Source: Lactiplantibacillus brownii
GTDB taxonomy: Bacteria; Bacillota; Bacilli; Lactobacillales; Lactobacillaceae
NCBI RefSeq assembly: GCF_031085375.1
Contig: NZ_JAVCWF010000001.1
Span: 2,108,001-2,172,000, forward strand
Length of the DNA stretch: 64,000 nt
Direction: 5' to 3'
Positions 25,677 to 34,379 of the stretch are shown here, piece after piece. The notes under the pieces were generated by a model that did not search any database, was not told the origin of the DNA, and saw nothing but the letters and a program-made list of their open reading frames with translations. The position numbers and the translations under genes are program-made. Position 1 is the stretch's first letter. Every line of letters begins with the position of its first letter.

Positions 25677-27140
25677 CTACCTTGGTTGTTTAACCGGTGC
25701 TTTCCGAACGAGATTCAAGATAAAACTAATGATTACCAATCCTAAACTAATCAACATAATCGTGTGCAAACTGTTAAATAGCATTGTCCGCATGGCTGGT
25801 AACAAGCTTGTTGGTAATTGTTGCGCCGTGTTCGCATCAGATAATTTATTGATCATCCCGGTCGTAATCTTGCCATTCGTCGCTGCGGCTTGTGTTGCGG
25901 TTCTTAAACTTAACACGGCCCCAAAAATCGACGCCATAAAAGTTTGTCCTAGCGTTCGAAATAATAAGCCAAACGTTGTTGAAACACTGATCAATTCTCG
26001 TTGCACGCCATCTTGTAAAGAAACTTGCATTGGCGTAAATGCTAAGCCCATGCCTAAGCCTTCAAAACCGCCACTCACAATTAGCCACCAATACGGAGCC
26101 GTTTTAGTAGCCAGTGTCATTGCCAGTGCCGAGATCAACACACTGAGCGTTCCAAAGAATACAATCTTTTTATAAGATAAGTTGCCCATCAAATGTGCCG
26201 TTAACCGCGTGCCCACTAACAATAAAATAGAACTAGCAATTTGCGTTAAGCCACCTAGCGTAGCACTTTTTCCCAACAAACCTTGTGCCCACATTGGTGC
26301 ATAAACACTGTAACCAATCATGAAACCATTGATTAAAAACATCATCACATTTTGCACCTGTACCCGCGGATTTTTTAGCAATTCGAGTGGTAATAACGCG
26401 TGATTGCTTTGTTTTTCAACCATGAAGAAAGCCACTAACACGAGCAGGCCAATCCCTAACAAAACCAGTGAACGGGTCATACTAACAGCCAACCCATCAC
26501 TAGCAAATAGTAAGATAATTAAAGCCGCTGAAAGTAACCCCGCGCCAAGGTAATCAAAAGGTTGTTTAGCTGTGGTTTTGACTGGATCATGATAAGTCAC
26601 CTGCAGCAACAACATTGAAATGATGCCAATCGGTAAATTGATCAAGAAAACCCAGTGCCATGAAAGAACATCGACGAGCCACCCGCCAATCAGTGGGCCA
26701 ACAACTGTCGATAAGGTATAAAATGCGGTGACCCAGCCTAACGCCCGTGCACGTTCAGCTGGATTAGGATAAATATCGGCATAAATGATAAATGGAATCG
26801 ACACCATCCCACCCGCGCCGATGCCCATCAATGCGCGTGCAATGATCAACATGATCATATTAGTGGCAAGCCCACCGAGTAATGAACTGAGAATAAACAG
26901 CGCAACTGAGAATTGAAAAATGCGTTTGTTGCCAAAATTCTCGGCAACCCGCCCCCATAAGACTGTCGTCACCGCAGTCCCCAATAAGAACGCTGAACTG
27001 ATCCAACCTACAAGCCGAATCCCATTCAAATCACTCATAATTGCTGGTAAGGCGGTATTCACAATTGTTGCATCGAGACCGCCCATGAAGTTCGCAATTA
27101 ATAAGGCCACTGTTGCGAGTGCTAAATTTCTTTTTACCAT
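25677..27140 (-). CDS. DHA2 family MFS drug exporter
   Basis: 487 aa with about 14 hydrophobic segments. The start MGGLDATIVNTALPAI is the DHA2 motif D1 (LDxTIVNxALP), and WGRVAENFGNKR is the loop 2-3 motif A. Such EmrB/QacA-like proteins export hydrophobic drugs by proton antiport. AGGAGG precedes the ATG. It follows an NTF2-like gene by 9 nt in one operon. Confidence 0.92.
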   Translation of the reverse strand: MVKRNLALATVALLIANFMGGLDATIVNTALPAIMSDLNGIRLVGWISSAFLLGTAVTTVLWGRVAENFGNKRIFQFSVALFILSSLLGGLATNMIMLIIARALMGIGAGGMVSIPFIIYADIYPNPAERARALGWVTAFYTLSTVVGPLIGGWLVDVLSWHWVFLINLPIGIISMLLLQVTYHDPVKTTAKQPFDYLGAGLLSAALIILLFASDGLAVSMTRSLVLLGIGLLVLVAFFMVEKQSNHALLPLELLKNPRVQVQNVMMFLINGFMIGYSVYAPMWAQGLLGKSATLGGLTQIASSILLLVGTRLTAHLMGNLSYKKIVFFGTLSVLISALAMTLATKTAPYWWLIVSGGFEGLGMGLAFTPMQVSLQDGVQRELISVSTTFGLLFRTLGQTFMASIFGAVLSLRTATQAAATNGKITTGMINKLSDANTAQQLPTSLLPAMRTMLFNSLHTIMLISLGLVIISFILNLVRKAPVKQPR

Positions 27141-27149
27141 AACTTCCTC

Positions 27150-27530
27150 CTAGTATAATCGGACGCGTGAACAGCTGAGCTGCCATTGGTCACAATGCTT
27201 TTGTAAATGAAGTTGTGCTTCAAGTGCCCAGACATTTCTGAACCCATAGATGCGCGCATCGATCAAGTTACGCATGACTGCCTCAGCTTCGTTACCGGTC
27301 ACGGTTACTTTCAAACTCACTTCTTGACTGCTAAAATAGTGCAGTCGTCCAATTTTAAGTTGTTGCAACCAATCCGACTTGGTTTGTTGTTCACCGGTTA
27401 AATGACTGAAAACTGCTGTTGGTGCGGTGATCCGGTCGAGCAAGGCCAAATCTTTAGTCAGCAAACCTTCAATTTGTTGGCGACAAACCCGTTTTACCGG
27501 TGCAGTGATTATTGCGTTACTCATTCTCAT
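27150..27530 (-). CDS. NTF2/DUF4440-like protein
   Basis: 127 aa NTF2-like protein (RQQIEGLLTKDLALLDRITAPTAVFSHLTGEQQTKSDWLQQL then HYFSSQ), clearly a distant paralogue of the 121-aa protein at 30987, which has THMTGYVQPRAEWLAQVGNGQMHYFSS in the same place. Function unknown; perhaps a small isomerase or ligand binder. AAGGAGG lies before ATG 27530 (short spacing) and ATG 27524 (better spacing). First gene of an operon with the DHA2 pump. Confidence 0.78.
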   Translation of the reverse strand: MRMSNAIITAPVKRVCRQQIEGLLTKDLALLDRITAPTAVFSHLTGEQQTKSDWLQQLKIGRLHYFSSQEVSLKVTVTGNEAEAVMRNLIDARIYGFRNVWALEAQLHLQKHCDQWQLSCSRVRLY

Positions 27531-27552
27531 TCGACCTCCTTGATCACAAAAT

Positions 27553-27621
27553 CTATTATGCAATGTGAGCTTGCCTAAAAAAATGGGCAGTCTTTGACAA
27601 AAAGTTACTTATGCCACCCTT
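27553..27621 (-). promoter_or_regulatory. Promoter with conserved 40-bp upstream block, copy 2
   Basis: Minus strand: block 27582-27621 (AAGGGTGGCATA...TGCCCATT), then exactly 23 nt, then -10 TAATAG (27553-27558). Matches copy 1 in sequence and spacing; it drives the NTF2-like/DHA2 operon. Confidence 0.65.
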
Positions 27622-27639
27622 CTCAAAAATTCGTTGCAG

Positions 27640-27674
27640 AAAAAAACACCAAGCCCTAATTTGGCTTGATGTTT
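27640..27674 (-). terminator. Terminator of the TetR gene
   Basis: Minus-strand AACATCAAGCC / GGCTTGGTGTT hairpin followed by seven T. Confidence 0.85.
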
Positions 27675-27689
27675 GACTGACAAATTGAC

Positions 27690-28265
27690 TTATTTAGTTA
27701 GTTTTAAGAATGGCGTGACGCTACTCATCAACGTTACTGCCATTTTGACAACCGTTTCAATAGGGGCTTGTTTGCCATCCGCTACCCAGGCCTTATAGAC
27801 TTCTAAACCAGTATTCTGAATAAAAGTCAATAACACCCGTTGCTGAAACGATTCTAATTTAGCAAATTCTGGCGACTCTGACCAAGTTCGTGTCATAACC
27901 TGATCAATCATTTGCTGGCGAATCCCGATGTAATGCCCGTTACAAGTGATTTTATCATAGGCCTCACCCTGCTTGGCAGAATATTCAATAAAACTGCGCA
28001 CACTTTTAGCCAGATCATCTGGATAATGAAACTGTCCGGCAACTTTCAAGTAATCCTGCGAATAACGGGCTTGCATTTCTGCCAATAGATCGTCCAAAGT
28101 CGGATAATACCGATAAAAGGTTTTTTTATTAATTTGCGCGCGTTCCGCCAAAGCTTTAACGGTGATCTTTTCATAGTCCTTCTCACAGATCAAGCTCTCA
28201 AACGCCTGATAGATACCGTTAATCGTCTTTTGAACCCGTAGATCTTCGTGACCGGTAATTTTCAT
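27690..28265 (-). CDS. TetR family regulator
   Basis: 191 aa with an N-terminal HTH (ITVKALAERAQINKKTFYRYYPTLDDLLAEM) and a helical C-terminal ligand region. The ATG at 28265 follows GGAG/GGTGG; an in-frame TTG at 28286 overlaps the antiporter stop region. It is cotranscribed with, or directly follows, the Na+/H+ antiporter gene (22-nt gap). Its target may be that antiporter or the downstream NTF2/pump operon. Confidence 0.88.
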   Translation of the reverse strand: MKITGHEDLRVQKTINGIYQAFESLICEKDYEKITVKALAERAQINKKTFYRYYPTLDDLLAEMQARYSQDYLKVAGQFHYPDDLAKSVRSFIEYSAKQGEAYDKITCNGHYIGIRQQMIDQVMTRTWSESPEFAKLESFQQRVLLTFIQNTGLEVYKAWVADGKQAPIETVVKMAVTLMSSVTPFLKLTK

Positions 28266-28287
28266 GTGACCACCAACTCCTTCCAAA

Positions 28288-29865
28288 TTATTCTGACTGA
28301 TTATCTGGGTCTAACACTAGCGATTCAGCCAATAAAATCTCACTATACAAGCTATAAATATATTTAGAGTCAAAACGATGTTCCAACACCAAATCATACA
28401 AATACTGACGTTCTGCATCAAATGCTTGCATCAACGCTCGCCGCTCCTGTAAGGCTTCGTCACCAGTAAAGTTAACGGGCTCCCAGCTGCGACGTCCCCA
28501 CTGACGTAAGAAACTCGTTAACCGATTTTCACGTAATTGGTCACGCAGATCATAAGTCACACTGGCCTTAACCGCCGCAGTCAGGGTTAATTGCGTCAGT
28601 CGTGCGAGCCCTGCCGCCACCATGGCCTGACGCATCTTCGTAATTTTCGGTGGCATCCGTTCAGCCATCAAATCCGCGGGCAATAGTCGTGGTAACAATA
28701 TTGTTGGCACAATCATACTTAGAATAATAACCACTGTTTCAACCAATAACACCAGCTGATTGTCGCCAGCAGTTAATACAGCTACTGATAAAGCCAGCGC
28801 TAAAGTCACCGTTCCATGGACGCCACCCAGCGCAAAAATTAACGCAGCTGTTGGTTTCAAGCGAATCAAGCGAGCATACCCATATCGAACGATTAGGGCC
28901 AATCCATAAACGAGTATGCCTAACCAGAACCAATGGCCCGTAACGGTTGTGGACTGATAACCAGTCATAATACGTGCCAACAAAATTCCCAGAATCACAA
29001 AAACAAAACTATTTAGTATTTCTGAACCAAAATTAATCAATTGGACGGATAAGTGGAACTGCCGTGGGTCAGAAAATCGGCTACGTTGTGCTTCGCCATT
29101 GTAGACTAAACCAGCACTGACTACCGCAATAATTCCTGACATTGACCAGACTTCAGCCAATAAATAGATCACGACTGGCGTCATCAAATAAATAATAATC
29201 TGGGATGAAGGAAAGTTCCAACGGGAGCGCAGCAAGCTTTGTCGAATAACCATTAGTAAAAATGCGACCCCCGCACCGAAGACTAAGCCACCACCTGCTG
29301 ACCAAAGAAATGACAATAAATTCTGTCCTAGGGCCAAATGACCACTGGTATACCAGAGTACCCCAGCCTGTAAAATGATCAGTCCCGTTGCATCATTGAA
29401 TAAAGCTTCCATTCGTAACACAGTGCCAACATGAGTTGGCAACTGCCGGCCACCGGTCACTGAATCCAGGGCCGTCGCATCCGTGGGGGCACTGATTGCC
29501 ACCATAATCAACGCCAGTGGCCAAGCAATCCCACCAATAAGATGTACTGCTGAACCAACAATAATGGCGATTGCCACCGCTAACCCCACCGCTGTACCTA
29601 GAATCAAGTGGCGCTTTCGGCGCACAATCAAGACACGCGTATTTTGGCCTTCAAAAAAGAGTAGTGGCGCAATTATCGCCGCCATAAAAATTTCATTATT
29701 AAACGACAAGACTGCCGCATTAGTTAGTGGTAGTACGCCTACCACTAACCCCATCAACAAATTAATATAGGTTGGCGACAGCCGTTTAAACCCCTGCGCT
29801 AGGATATTACTAACGGCGACAGCCATTAAAATCACAAATGTCGATAAATAGATATTCGTTGCCAT
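28288..29865 (-). CDS. CPA1 family Na+/H+ antiporter
   Basis: 525 aa with about 12 membrane segments and a cytoplasmic C-terminal tail of about 130 residues. The conserved ion-site segments are ISAPTDATALDSV and MEALFNDATGLI (the ND pair of electroneutral CPA1 antiporters). It exchanges cytoplasmic Na+ or K+ for protons at the membrane. TGAGGC is a weak ribosome site. Probably in an operon with the TetR gene. Confidence 0.9.
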   Translation of the reverse strand: MATNIYLSTFVILMAVAVSNILAQGFKRLSPTYINLLMGLVVGVLPLTNAAVLSFNNEIFMAAIIAPLLFFEGQNTRVLIVRRKRHLILGTAVGLAVAIAIIVGSAVHLIGGIAWPLALIMVAISAPTDATALDSVTGGRQLPTHVGTVLRMEALFNDATGLIILQAGVLWYTSGHLALGQNLLSFLWSAGGGLVFGAGVAFLLMVIRQSLLRSRWNFPSSQIIIYLMTPVVIYLLAEVWSMSGIIAVVSAGLVYNGEAQRSRFSDPRQFHLSVQLINFGSEILNSFVFVILGILLARIMTGYQSTTVTGHWFWLGILVYGLALIVRYGYARLIRLKPTAALIFALGGVHGTVTLALALSVAVLTAGDNQLVLLVETVVIILSMIVPTILLPRLLPADLMAERMPPKITKMRQAMVAAGLARLTQLTLTAAVKASVTYDLRDQLRENRLTSFLRQWGRRSWEPVNFTGDEALQERRALMQAFDAERQYLYDLVLEHRFDSKYIYSLYSEILLAESLVLDPDNQSE

Positions 29866-29969
29866 AATATTTGCCTCAACTCATTCATCTTTTTAGTTAA
29901 TTGTACGCGTTTATTCAGTCAACTTACTAGTATCTCGTAACATTCATCGTCAAAATAGGTATCTGTTAT

Positions 29970-30206
29970 GATCCGTTTCCATTGCCCCGCACGTTAAATA
30001 GCGATTTAATAAGAGAACATTGATAAACCCCGTATCAACAAAAAATCAATTAATACAGGGCAGGCTGACAGATGCTCAGTGGTGAAATCTTTCTTTACTG
30101 GTGAACTGAACTCTCAGCTCAGGAAAATCCCGGCGTATAAGACCATATTGTAACTTAGACGCGGTCACCACGTTCCAACACCATTCCAGACCAACCGGAA
30201 CGGCAG
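29970..30206 (-). repeat. Composite palindromic intergenic repeat, copy 4 (module A deleted)
   Basis: The outer end of module A (ATCCGTTTCCATTG, 29971-29984) joins directly to its inner end (ACGTTAAATAG), followed by an almost full module B (about 30054-30206) ending CCAACCGGAACGGCAG. More diverged than copy 3. Confidence 0.75.
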
Positions 30207-30256
30207 ACTAAGCAACTACTTCTAAATATAATCGTGACAACACATTGATGACTACT

Positions 30257-30293
30257 AAAAAACGCGCTAACCCCAATTCAGGTTGACGCGCAT
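30257..30293 (-). terminator. Terminator of the NAD(P)-binding protein gene
   Basis: Minus-strand GCGCGTCAACC...GGGGTTAGCGCG stem followed by six T. Confidence 0.85.
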
Positions 30294-30302
30294 TATGATA
30301 AA

Positions 30303-30905
30303 CTATTCTGGCCGGTTGATGCCAACACTAGCTTTAACATAGTCATGATCGTCAACGGCATGCAATACGAGATCCGCAATTGCCCGCCGTGAAACATCAT
30401 GCCCACCAAATGGTTCGCCCTTTTGCGTGACTTCATAATCATCACTGCCATTATCGAACCAACCGGGACGAACAATCGTATAATCCAAATCAGAGGCCTC
30501 AATCACATCCGCCGCTGCACGATAACCACGTAGCATTGGGTTGCTGGCAACATTACCGCCGCCACCTAAGCTAGCTGGAATTTCATTGTAAATACCCATC
30601 GATGTAATAAAAATCAAGCGTTTGACTTGAGCTTGGTGCATGGCTTTGATAATACTTTCGGCCATCCCTGATAAATTTCCACTTAGCGCGGCAAAGACCG
30701 CATCTTGACCTTGCATCGCTTGTGCTAATTGCTCACTATTCGTGACATCACCTTGAACAATTGTTTCACGCTTGGAATCAGCATTCAAACGACCAGCATG
30801 CCGTGCAAACAATGTTAATTGATCCTTACTATTTTCCAAGAAATAATCGCGGGTCGTTGACCCAATTGAACCCGTTGCGCCAATAATTAAAACGTTTTTC
30901 ATCAT
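30303..30905 (-). CDS. NAD(P)-binding NmrA/SDR-like protein
   Basis: 200 aa atypical short-chain dehydrogenase. The N-terminal nucleotide motif is IIGATGSIGST, followed by TLFARHAGRL and VQGDVTNSEQL. The usual YxxxK pair is not evident (GYRAAADVIEAS stands there), as in NmrA/YwnB-like proteins that sense or use NAD(P). Two paralogues occur in this window (37496, 52360). Expressed from a CCTTG-class MerR promoter at 30938-30968, so probably part of an electrophile stress response. Confidence 0.85.
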   Translation of the reverse strand: MMKNVLIIGATGSIGSTTRDYFLENSKDQLTLFARHAGRLNADSKRETIVQGDVTNSEQLAQAMQGQDAVFAALSGNLSGMAESIIKAMHQAQVKRLIFITSMGIYNEIPASLGGGGNVASNPMLRGYRAAADVIEASDLDYTIVRPGWFDNGSDDYEVTQKGEPFGGHDVSRRAIADLVLHAVDDHDYVKASVGINRPE

Positions 30906-30937
30906 AACTAACCTTCTTTAATTTAATTGATAGTCTT

Positions 30938-30968
30938 AGCTTAACCCCTTGCAGTAACTTCAAGGCAA
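30938..30968 (-). promoter_or_regulatory. MerR-type promoter, CCTTG class, site 1
   Basis: Minus strand -35 TTGCCT, 19-bp spacer, -10 TAAGCT. The spacer overlaps the inverted repeat CCTTGAAGTTACTGCAAGG. Drives the NmrA-like gene at 30303. Confidence 0.85.
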
Positions 30969-30986
30969 GCTTTTTTGATAATTTTT

Positions 30987-31352
30987 TTAGTAAGTGGTAA
31001 CTACCGACTGTTTAATCTGTAACTTACCATCAATCTGTTGAATCGTCATCACCGTGTTCAACGGCCAAACATGCCGCGCGCCACCATGGATCTCGGCTGT
31101 CACCTGGTTCTGACCCGTCACTTGCCAGCTCGTTTTACTTAACACTTTAACCGTGACGTGTTCTTCAACAGAACTAAAATAATGCATCTGACCATTACCA
31201 ACTTGTGCCAGCCATTCGGCACGTGGCTGCACGTAACCAGTCATATGTGTCAACGTAAAGTCGGCAGCCAACAGCTTCGACAATTGTGCGACATCATCCG
31301 CTGCCATTGCGACATTAAATTTCCGATATAACGTGATAACTTCGTTTTCCAT
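30987..31352 (-). CDS. NTF2/DUF4440-like protein
   Basis: 121 aa NTF2-like protein with VAQLSKLLAADFTLTHMTGYVQPRAEWLAQV, then HYFSSVEEHVTVKVL and a C-terminal KQSVVTTY. Paralogue of the protein at 27150. It may bind or isomerise a small toxic ligand; not established. GAAGGTGA precedes the ATG. It has its own CCTTG-class MerR promoter (31388-31418). Confidence 0.8.
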   Translation of the reverse strand: MENEVITLYRKFNVAMAADDVAQLSKLLAADFTLTHMTGYVQPRAEWLAQVGNGQMHYFSSVEEHVTVKVLSKTSWQVTGQNQVTAEIHGGARHVWPLNTVMTIQQIDGKLQIKQSVVTTY

Positions 31353-31387
31353 TTTAATTCACCTTCATTAAGTTTAAGACTATCGTT

Positions 31388-31418
31388 AGTATAATCGGTT
31401 GCAGTAACTTCAAGGCAA
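31388..31418 (-). promoter_or_regulatory. MerR-type promoter, CCTTG class, site 2
   Basis: Minus strand -35 TTGCCT (31413-31418), 19-bp spacer, -10 TATACT (31388-31393). The half-site next to the -35 (CCTTGAAGTTACTGCAA) is conserved and the other is altered to CCG. Drives the NTF2-like gene at 30987. Confidence 0.8.
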
Positions 31419-31496
31419 GCCTTTTTGATAAGTTATTTTCCCGATAAACAGCCCACAGCACACGGACCGGTCAATAAAGCCAACTAATGCATCCTT

Positions 31497-32855
31497 CTAC
31501 CGATTACTACTTTGAGCTTTTGGTTGGCCTTGGGCTGCTTTTAAAATACCAATTGCACCAATCAATCCTAATATCGCGATAACGGTTATCCAGATTAATG
31601 ACCAGTTATACGATTGAACCGGCTGAGTATATTGACTCGTCAAAGCTACGACCGCAGATAGACCAATTGATCCACCAATCTGATGAATGGCGTTGATTAC
31701 GCCAGAAGCTGATCCACTCAATGTTGCGTTCGTATGGGCCACGCCAGCAACGGTCAACATTCCCAACGCAATTCCTTGACCAATCCCCAGGACTACCATC
31801 GGCAACGCAATTGCCAACCAATAACCACTTTGCACTTTAATTAGTGCTGCCATTAATGAACCAATGGCAATTAATCCCATGCCAACAGCAATAATCTGTG
31901 CTGGTCGATACCGCGTCGTCAACCGACTGACCAAAAGTGCCGCAATAAATTGTGGTACCGTTTCTGGTAAAAATCCTAAAGCTGCTTGTAACGGCGTAAA
32001 ACCGTAAACTTGTTGCATCGCTAATGGCGTCAAAAAGAAGTAAGCCAAGCTGACGCCCACAAAAAAGAAACGTGTCAAGTAGGCCCAGCTCCGTTCAGCG
32101 TCTTTAAATAAAAGTAGTGGCATAATTGGAACGCTGGCTCGACGTTCATGAGCAACAAACCAACTCAGTGTCGCAATTGCTACGACTAAAGCCACTAACC
32201 GATAACGACTACCGTCAATACTATAAACTAGCGCAGTCACCCCAATCACTGATAACAAGGTCCCCCAAAAATCTAATTGTTGTTGATAGGTCTTGGAGCG
32301 TTTTAAATACTTAATCGCTAGTAATAACATAATCAGGCCAATTGGCACGTTGATAAAGAATCCCACTCGCCAAGAAGCATAAGTCGTAATCAAGCCGCCA
32401 ATAACTAAACCAAAGCTTGCTCCCAAACCACCAGTTGCCCCATAATAAGCAATCGCACGAGTACGCATGCCATCCGTATAATTATCCATCAGTAATGCCA
32501 ATGTACTGGGTGCCAGAATTGCCGAGCCAATCCCTTGAATAGCACGCATCGTGATAATCATCGGTGCACTGGTTGCCAAACCGACTAACAACGAACTGAG
32601 ACTAAAAATGACTAAGCCTAATATGAAGAAATTTTTACGACCAAAGATATCGCCAGCCTTCCCAGCAAATAACAAGAAGCCACCGAACGTTAGTGCATAA
32701 GCATTGGTGATCCAAGCTAACGACTGCGTATTTAGGCCCAGGTCGGTCGCAATCTTAGCAGTACTGGTAAAAATAATTGAATTATCCAGAATAATCATAA
32801 AATAGCTGAATAATATAATTGGTAAAACTATACCGAATCGTTGTTGTTTTTGCAT
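31497..32855 (-). CDS. DHA2 family MFS exporter
   Basis: 452 aa, multiple membrane segments, with LDNSIIFTSTAKIA replacing the LDxTIVNVALP motif and AGKAGDIFGRKN in the loop 2-3. A close paralogue lies at 35936 (both have YFMIxLDNSIIFT). Likely proton-driven drug efflux. The ATG at 32855 follows TAAGGAG located at the very end of the flavodoxin gene, so the two are translationally close. Under the TetR operator at 33449. Confidence 0.9.
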   Translation of the reverse strand: MQKQQRFGIVLPIILFSYFMIILDNSIIFTSTAKIATDLGLNTQSLAWITNAYALTFGGFLLFAGKAGDIFGRKNFFILGLVIFSLSSLLVGLATSAPMIITMRAIQGIGSAILAPSTLALLMDNYTDGMRTRAIAYYGATGGLGASFGLVIGGLITTYASWRVGFFINVPIGLIMLLLAIKYLKRSKTYQQQLDFWGTLLSVIGVTALVYSIDGSRYRLVALVVAIATLSWFVAHERRASVPIMPLLLFKDAERSWAYLTRFFFVGVSLAYFFLTPLAMQQVYGFTPLQAALGFLPETVPQFIAALLVSRLTTRYRPAQIIAVGMGLIAIGSLMAALIKVQSGYWLAIALPMVVLGIGQGIALGMLTVAGVAHTNATLSGSASGVINAIHQIGGSIGLSAVVALTSQYTQPVQSYNWSLIWITVIAILGLIGAIGILKAAQGQPKAQSSNR

Positions 32856-32857
32856 TT

Positions 32858-33436
32858 TTAATGACTCCTTACTTGTCGTAACCAACGTGAAAAAGCCTTA
32901 CGATCACCGTTGGCCTGGGTATCCTGCACCGAATAATTTGGTAATACTTCTGTATCACTTGGCGTGAGCAATTGTAATACCCGTTGTGTTTCACCAGACC
33001 CATAGCCTGCATTTGTTGAGAATGAAGCAATTTGTTTGCCGGCAAGCTGGTCGCCAGCCAAAACTAAAAAAGCTCTCATCGGATTAGCTAAAGTCATCGC
33101 CCAAATTGGATGAGCTAACAAAATTAGCTGATATTGACTCAAATCAGGACTATCGTCGCTTAAAGCGGGCCACTGCTGTGCTTCACGCTCAGCGGTTGCC
33201 CGGGCAACGCTAGCAGTATAACTGGCCGGATACGGGTGTTGGACACCTAATTCATAAACATCCGTTGTCAGCTGTGTTTGCGCAAAACGAACTTGCTTTT
33301 CAGTATTGCCACTACGCGAAAAATAAATGATTAGCGTTGTTGCCGTGGGTGACAATACTCGTGTTCGTGCTTGACTAGTATTGGTATCTTGCCCATCAGA
33401 AACGGCGCCACGACCAGTTGTTTTTATTTTCATCAT
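32858..33436 (-). CDS. Flavodoxin-like protein
   Basis: 192 aa with the FMN phosphate loop YFSRSGNTEKQV (about 38-49), LLAHPIWAMTLANPMRAFL and SFSTNAGYGSGETQ for flavin binding. A basic N-terminal extension of about 30 residues precedes the domain; a shorter start is possible but AGGAG favours this one. Probably an NAD(P)H- or thiol-linked flavin reductase. First gene of an operon with the MFS pump, behind a TetR palindrome. Confidence 0.87.
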   Translation of the reverse strand: MMKIKTTGRGAVSDGQDTNTSQARTRVLSPTATTLIIYFSRSGNTEKQVRFAQTQLTTDVYELGVQHPYPASYTASVARATAEREAQQWPALSDDSPDLSQYQLILLAHPIWAMTLANPMRAFLVLAGDQLAGKQIASFSTNAGYGSGETQRVLQLLTPSDTEVLPNYSVQDTQANGDRKAFSRWLRQVRSH

Positions 33437-33448
33437 TATCTCCTAAAT

Positions 33449-33463
33449 ATGACTCAGGGTCAT
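33449..33463. promoter_or_regulatory. TetR operator at the flavodoxin/MFS operon
   Basis: Palindrome ATGACTCAGGGTCAT, identical to the one upstream of the TetR gene at 34136-34150. It sits just before the ribosome site of the flavodoxin gene, fitting repression. Confidence 0.8.
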
Positions 33464-33503
33464 TTTTTAATTTAAATGAACGAGTCGCTAAGACGACTCG
33501 TGC

Positions 33504-34088
33504 TTAAAGTTCATAAGTTTGTAAAATTGCGGCTAACTGTAACTCACAAAAAGATACCACCGATTGGATTGGATCAATCGTGGTGGGTGAAATACACCAA
33601 CTGAAGACAATCCCATAAATGTCAGTGATCAGTAATTCTGCTAGCCGTTGAACAGGCGTACTTGCGGCTAATCGATGATTGTCAACTAAACCTTGAATCA
33701 ATTCTTCTAACGAGGCTAAATCAAATTGCCACTTTTGTTGATTTTTAGGATCAACGACAAACCGAATCCACTGTCGAGCCATATTGTCACCTGACTCAAC
33801 GACCACCCGCATGTAATCAACCATATAATCATGGAGCGCTTGTTGCGGGGCTACTGTTGCCAGTTGTGGCAATTGACGCGTTAATTTGCTGAGATGTAGC
33901 TTGCTTAATTCAAGTAACAACGCTTCTTTTGTCTCAAAATAATTATAAAAAGTGCCTTTAGCTACCCCACTTGCCTTAGTGATATCCACAATTGACATTT
34001 GTTGGTAACCCTTTTCAAATAAAAGTCGATCCGCATTCTCAATTAATTTTTTGCGGGTCTCTGCAGCTGCAGCCGCTCGATTTGTCAT
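33504..34088 (-). CDS. TetR family regulator
   Basis: 194 aa with a clear N-terminal HTH (RKKLIENADRLLFEKGYQQMSIVDITKASGVAKGTFYNYFETKEALLLEL) and a helical ligand-binding region. The ATG at 34088 is preceded by GGTGA. It lies upstream of the flavodoxin/MFS operon in the same direction, and identical 15-bp palindromes occur before both, so it probably represses itself and the efflux operon until a ligand binds. Confidence 0.9.
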   Translation of the reverse strand: MTNRAAAAAETRKKLIENADRLLFEKGYQQMSIVDITKASGVAKGTFYNYFETKEALLLELSKLHLSKLTRQLPQLATVAPQQALHDYMVDYMRVVVESGDNMARQWIRFVVDPKNQQKWQFDLASLEELIQGLVDNHRLAASTPVQRLAELLITDIYGIVFSWCISPTTIDPIQSVVSFCELQLAAILQTYEL

Positions 34089-34135
34089 CTTCATCACCAC
34101 AAACAGTAGTTTAACACGTTTGTATTTTAAAAACA

Positions 34136-34150
34136 ATGACTCAGGGTCAT
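34136..34150. promoter_or_regulatory. TetR operator at the TetR gene
   Basis: Palindrome ATGACTCAGGGTCAT, second identical copy, about 48 nt before the TetR start codon; indicates autoregulation. Confidence 0.8.
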
Positions 34151-34206
34151 ATTTTTATTATGCCAGTATATTGTCGGCATCATATTGATTAAAAACAAGG
34201 CATTAA

Positions 34207-34267
34207 ATGTCCGTCTCCATTGACCACCACGTTCCAGCTTCAGTTCAGATCAACTGGACCAGCAAAC
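34207..34267 (-). repeat. Composite palindromic intergenic repeat, copy 5 (ends only)
   Basis: About 60 bp: the module A outer end (ATGTCCGTCTCCATTGACC) is joined directly to the module B outer end (ACCACGTTCCAGCTTCAG ... CCAGCAAAC). The whole interior is missing, so this is an internal-deletion derivative and shows which sequences are the element ends. Confidence 0.75.
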
Positions 34268-34337
34268 TAAGCGGATGCTGACAACTATGATAGCTACGCC
34301 ACGCTAAAGTACTGGCACTTTATGATAAACTGTAACC

Positions 34338-34367
34338 AAAAAGATCTCCACCGTAGTGAAGATCTTT
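34338..34367 (-). terminator. Terminator of the aldehyde dehydrogenase gene
   Basis: Minus-strand AAAGATCTTCAC / GTGGAGATCTTTTT hairpin with T tract. Confidence 0.85.
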
Positions 34368-34379
34368 AGCCAATCTAAG

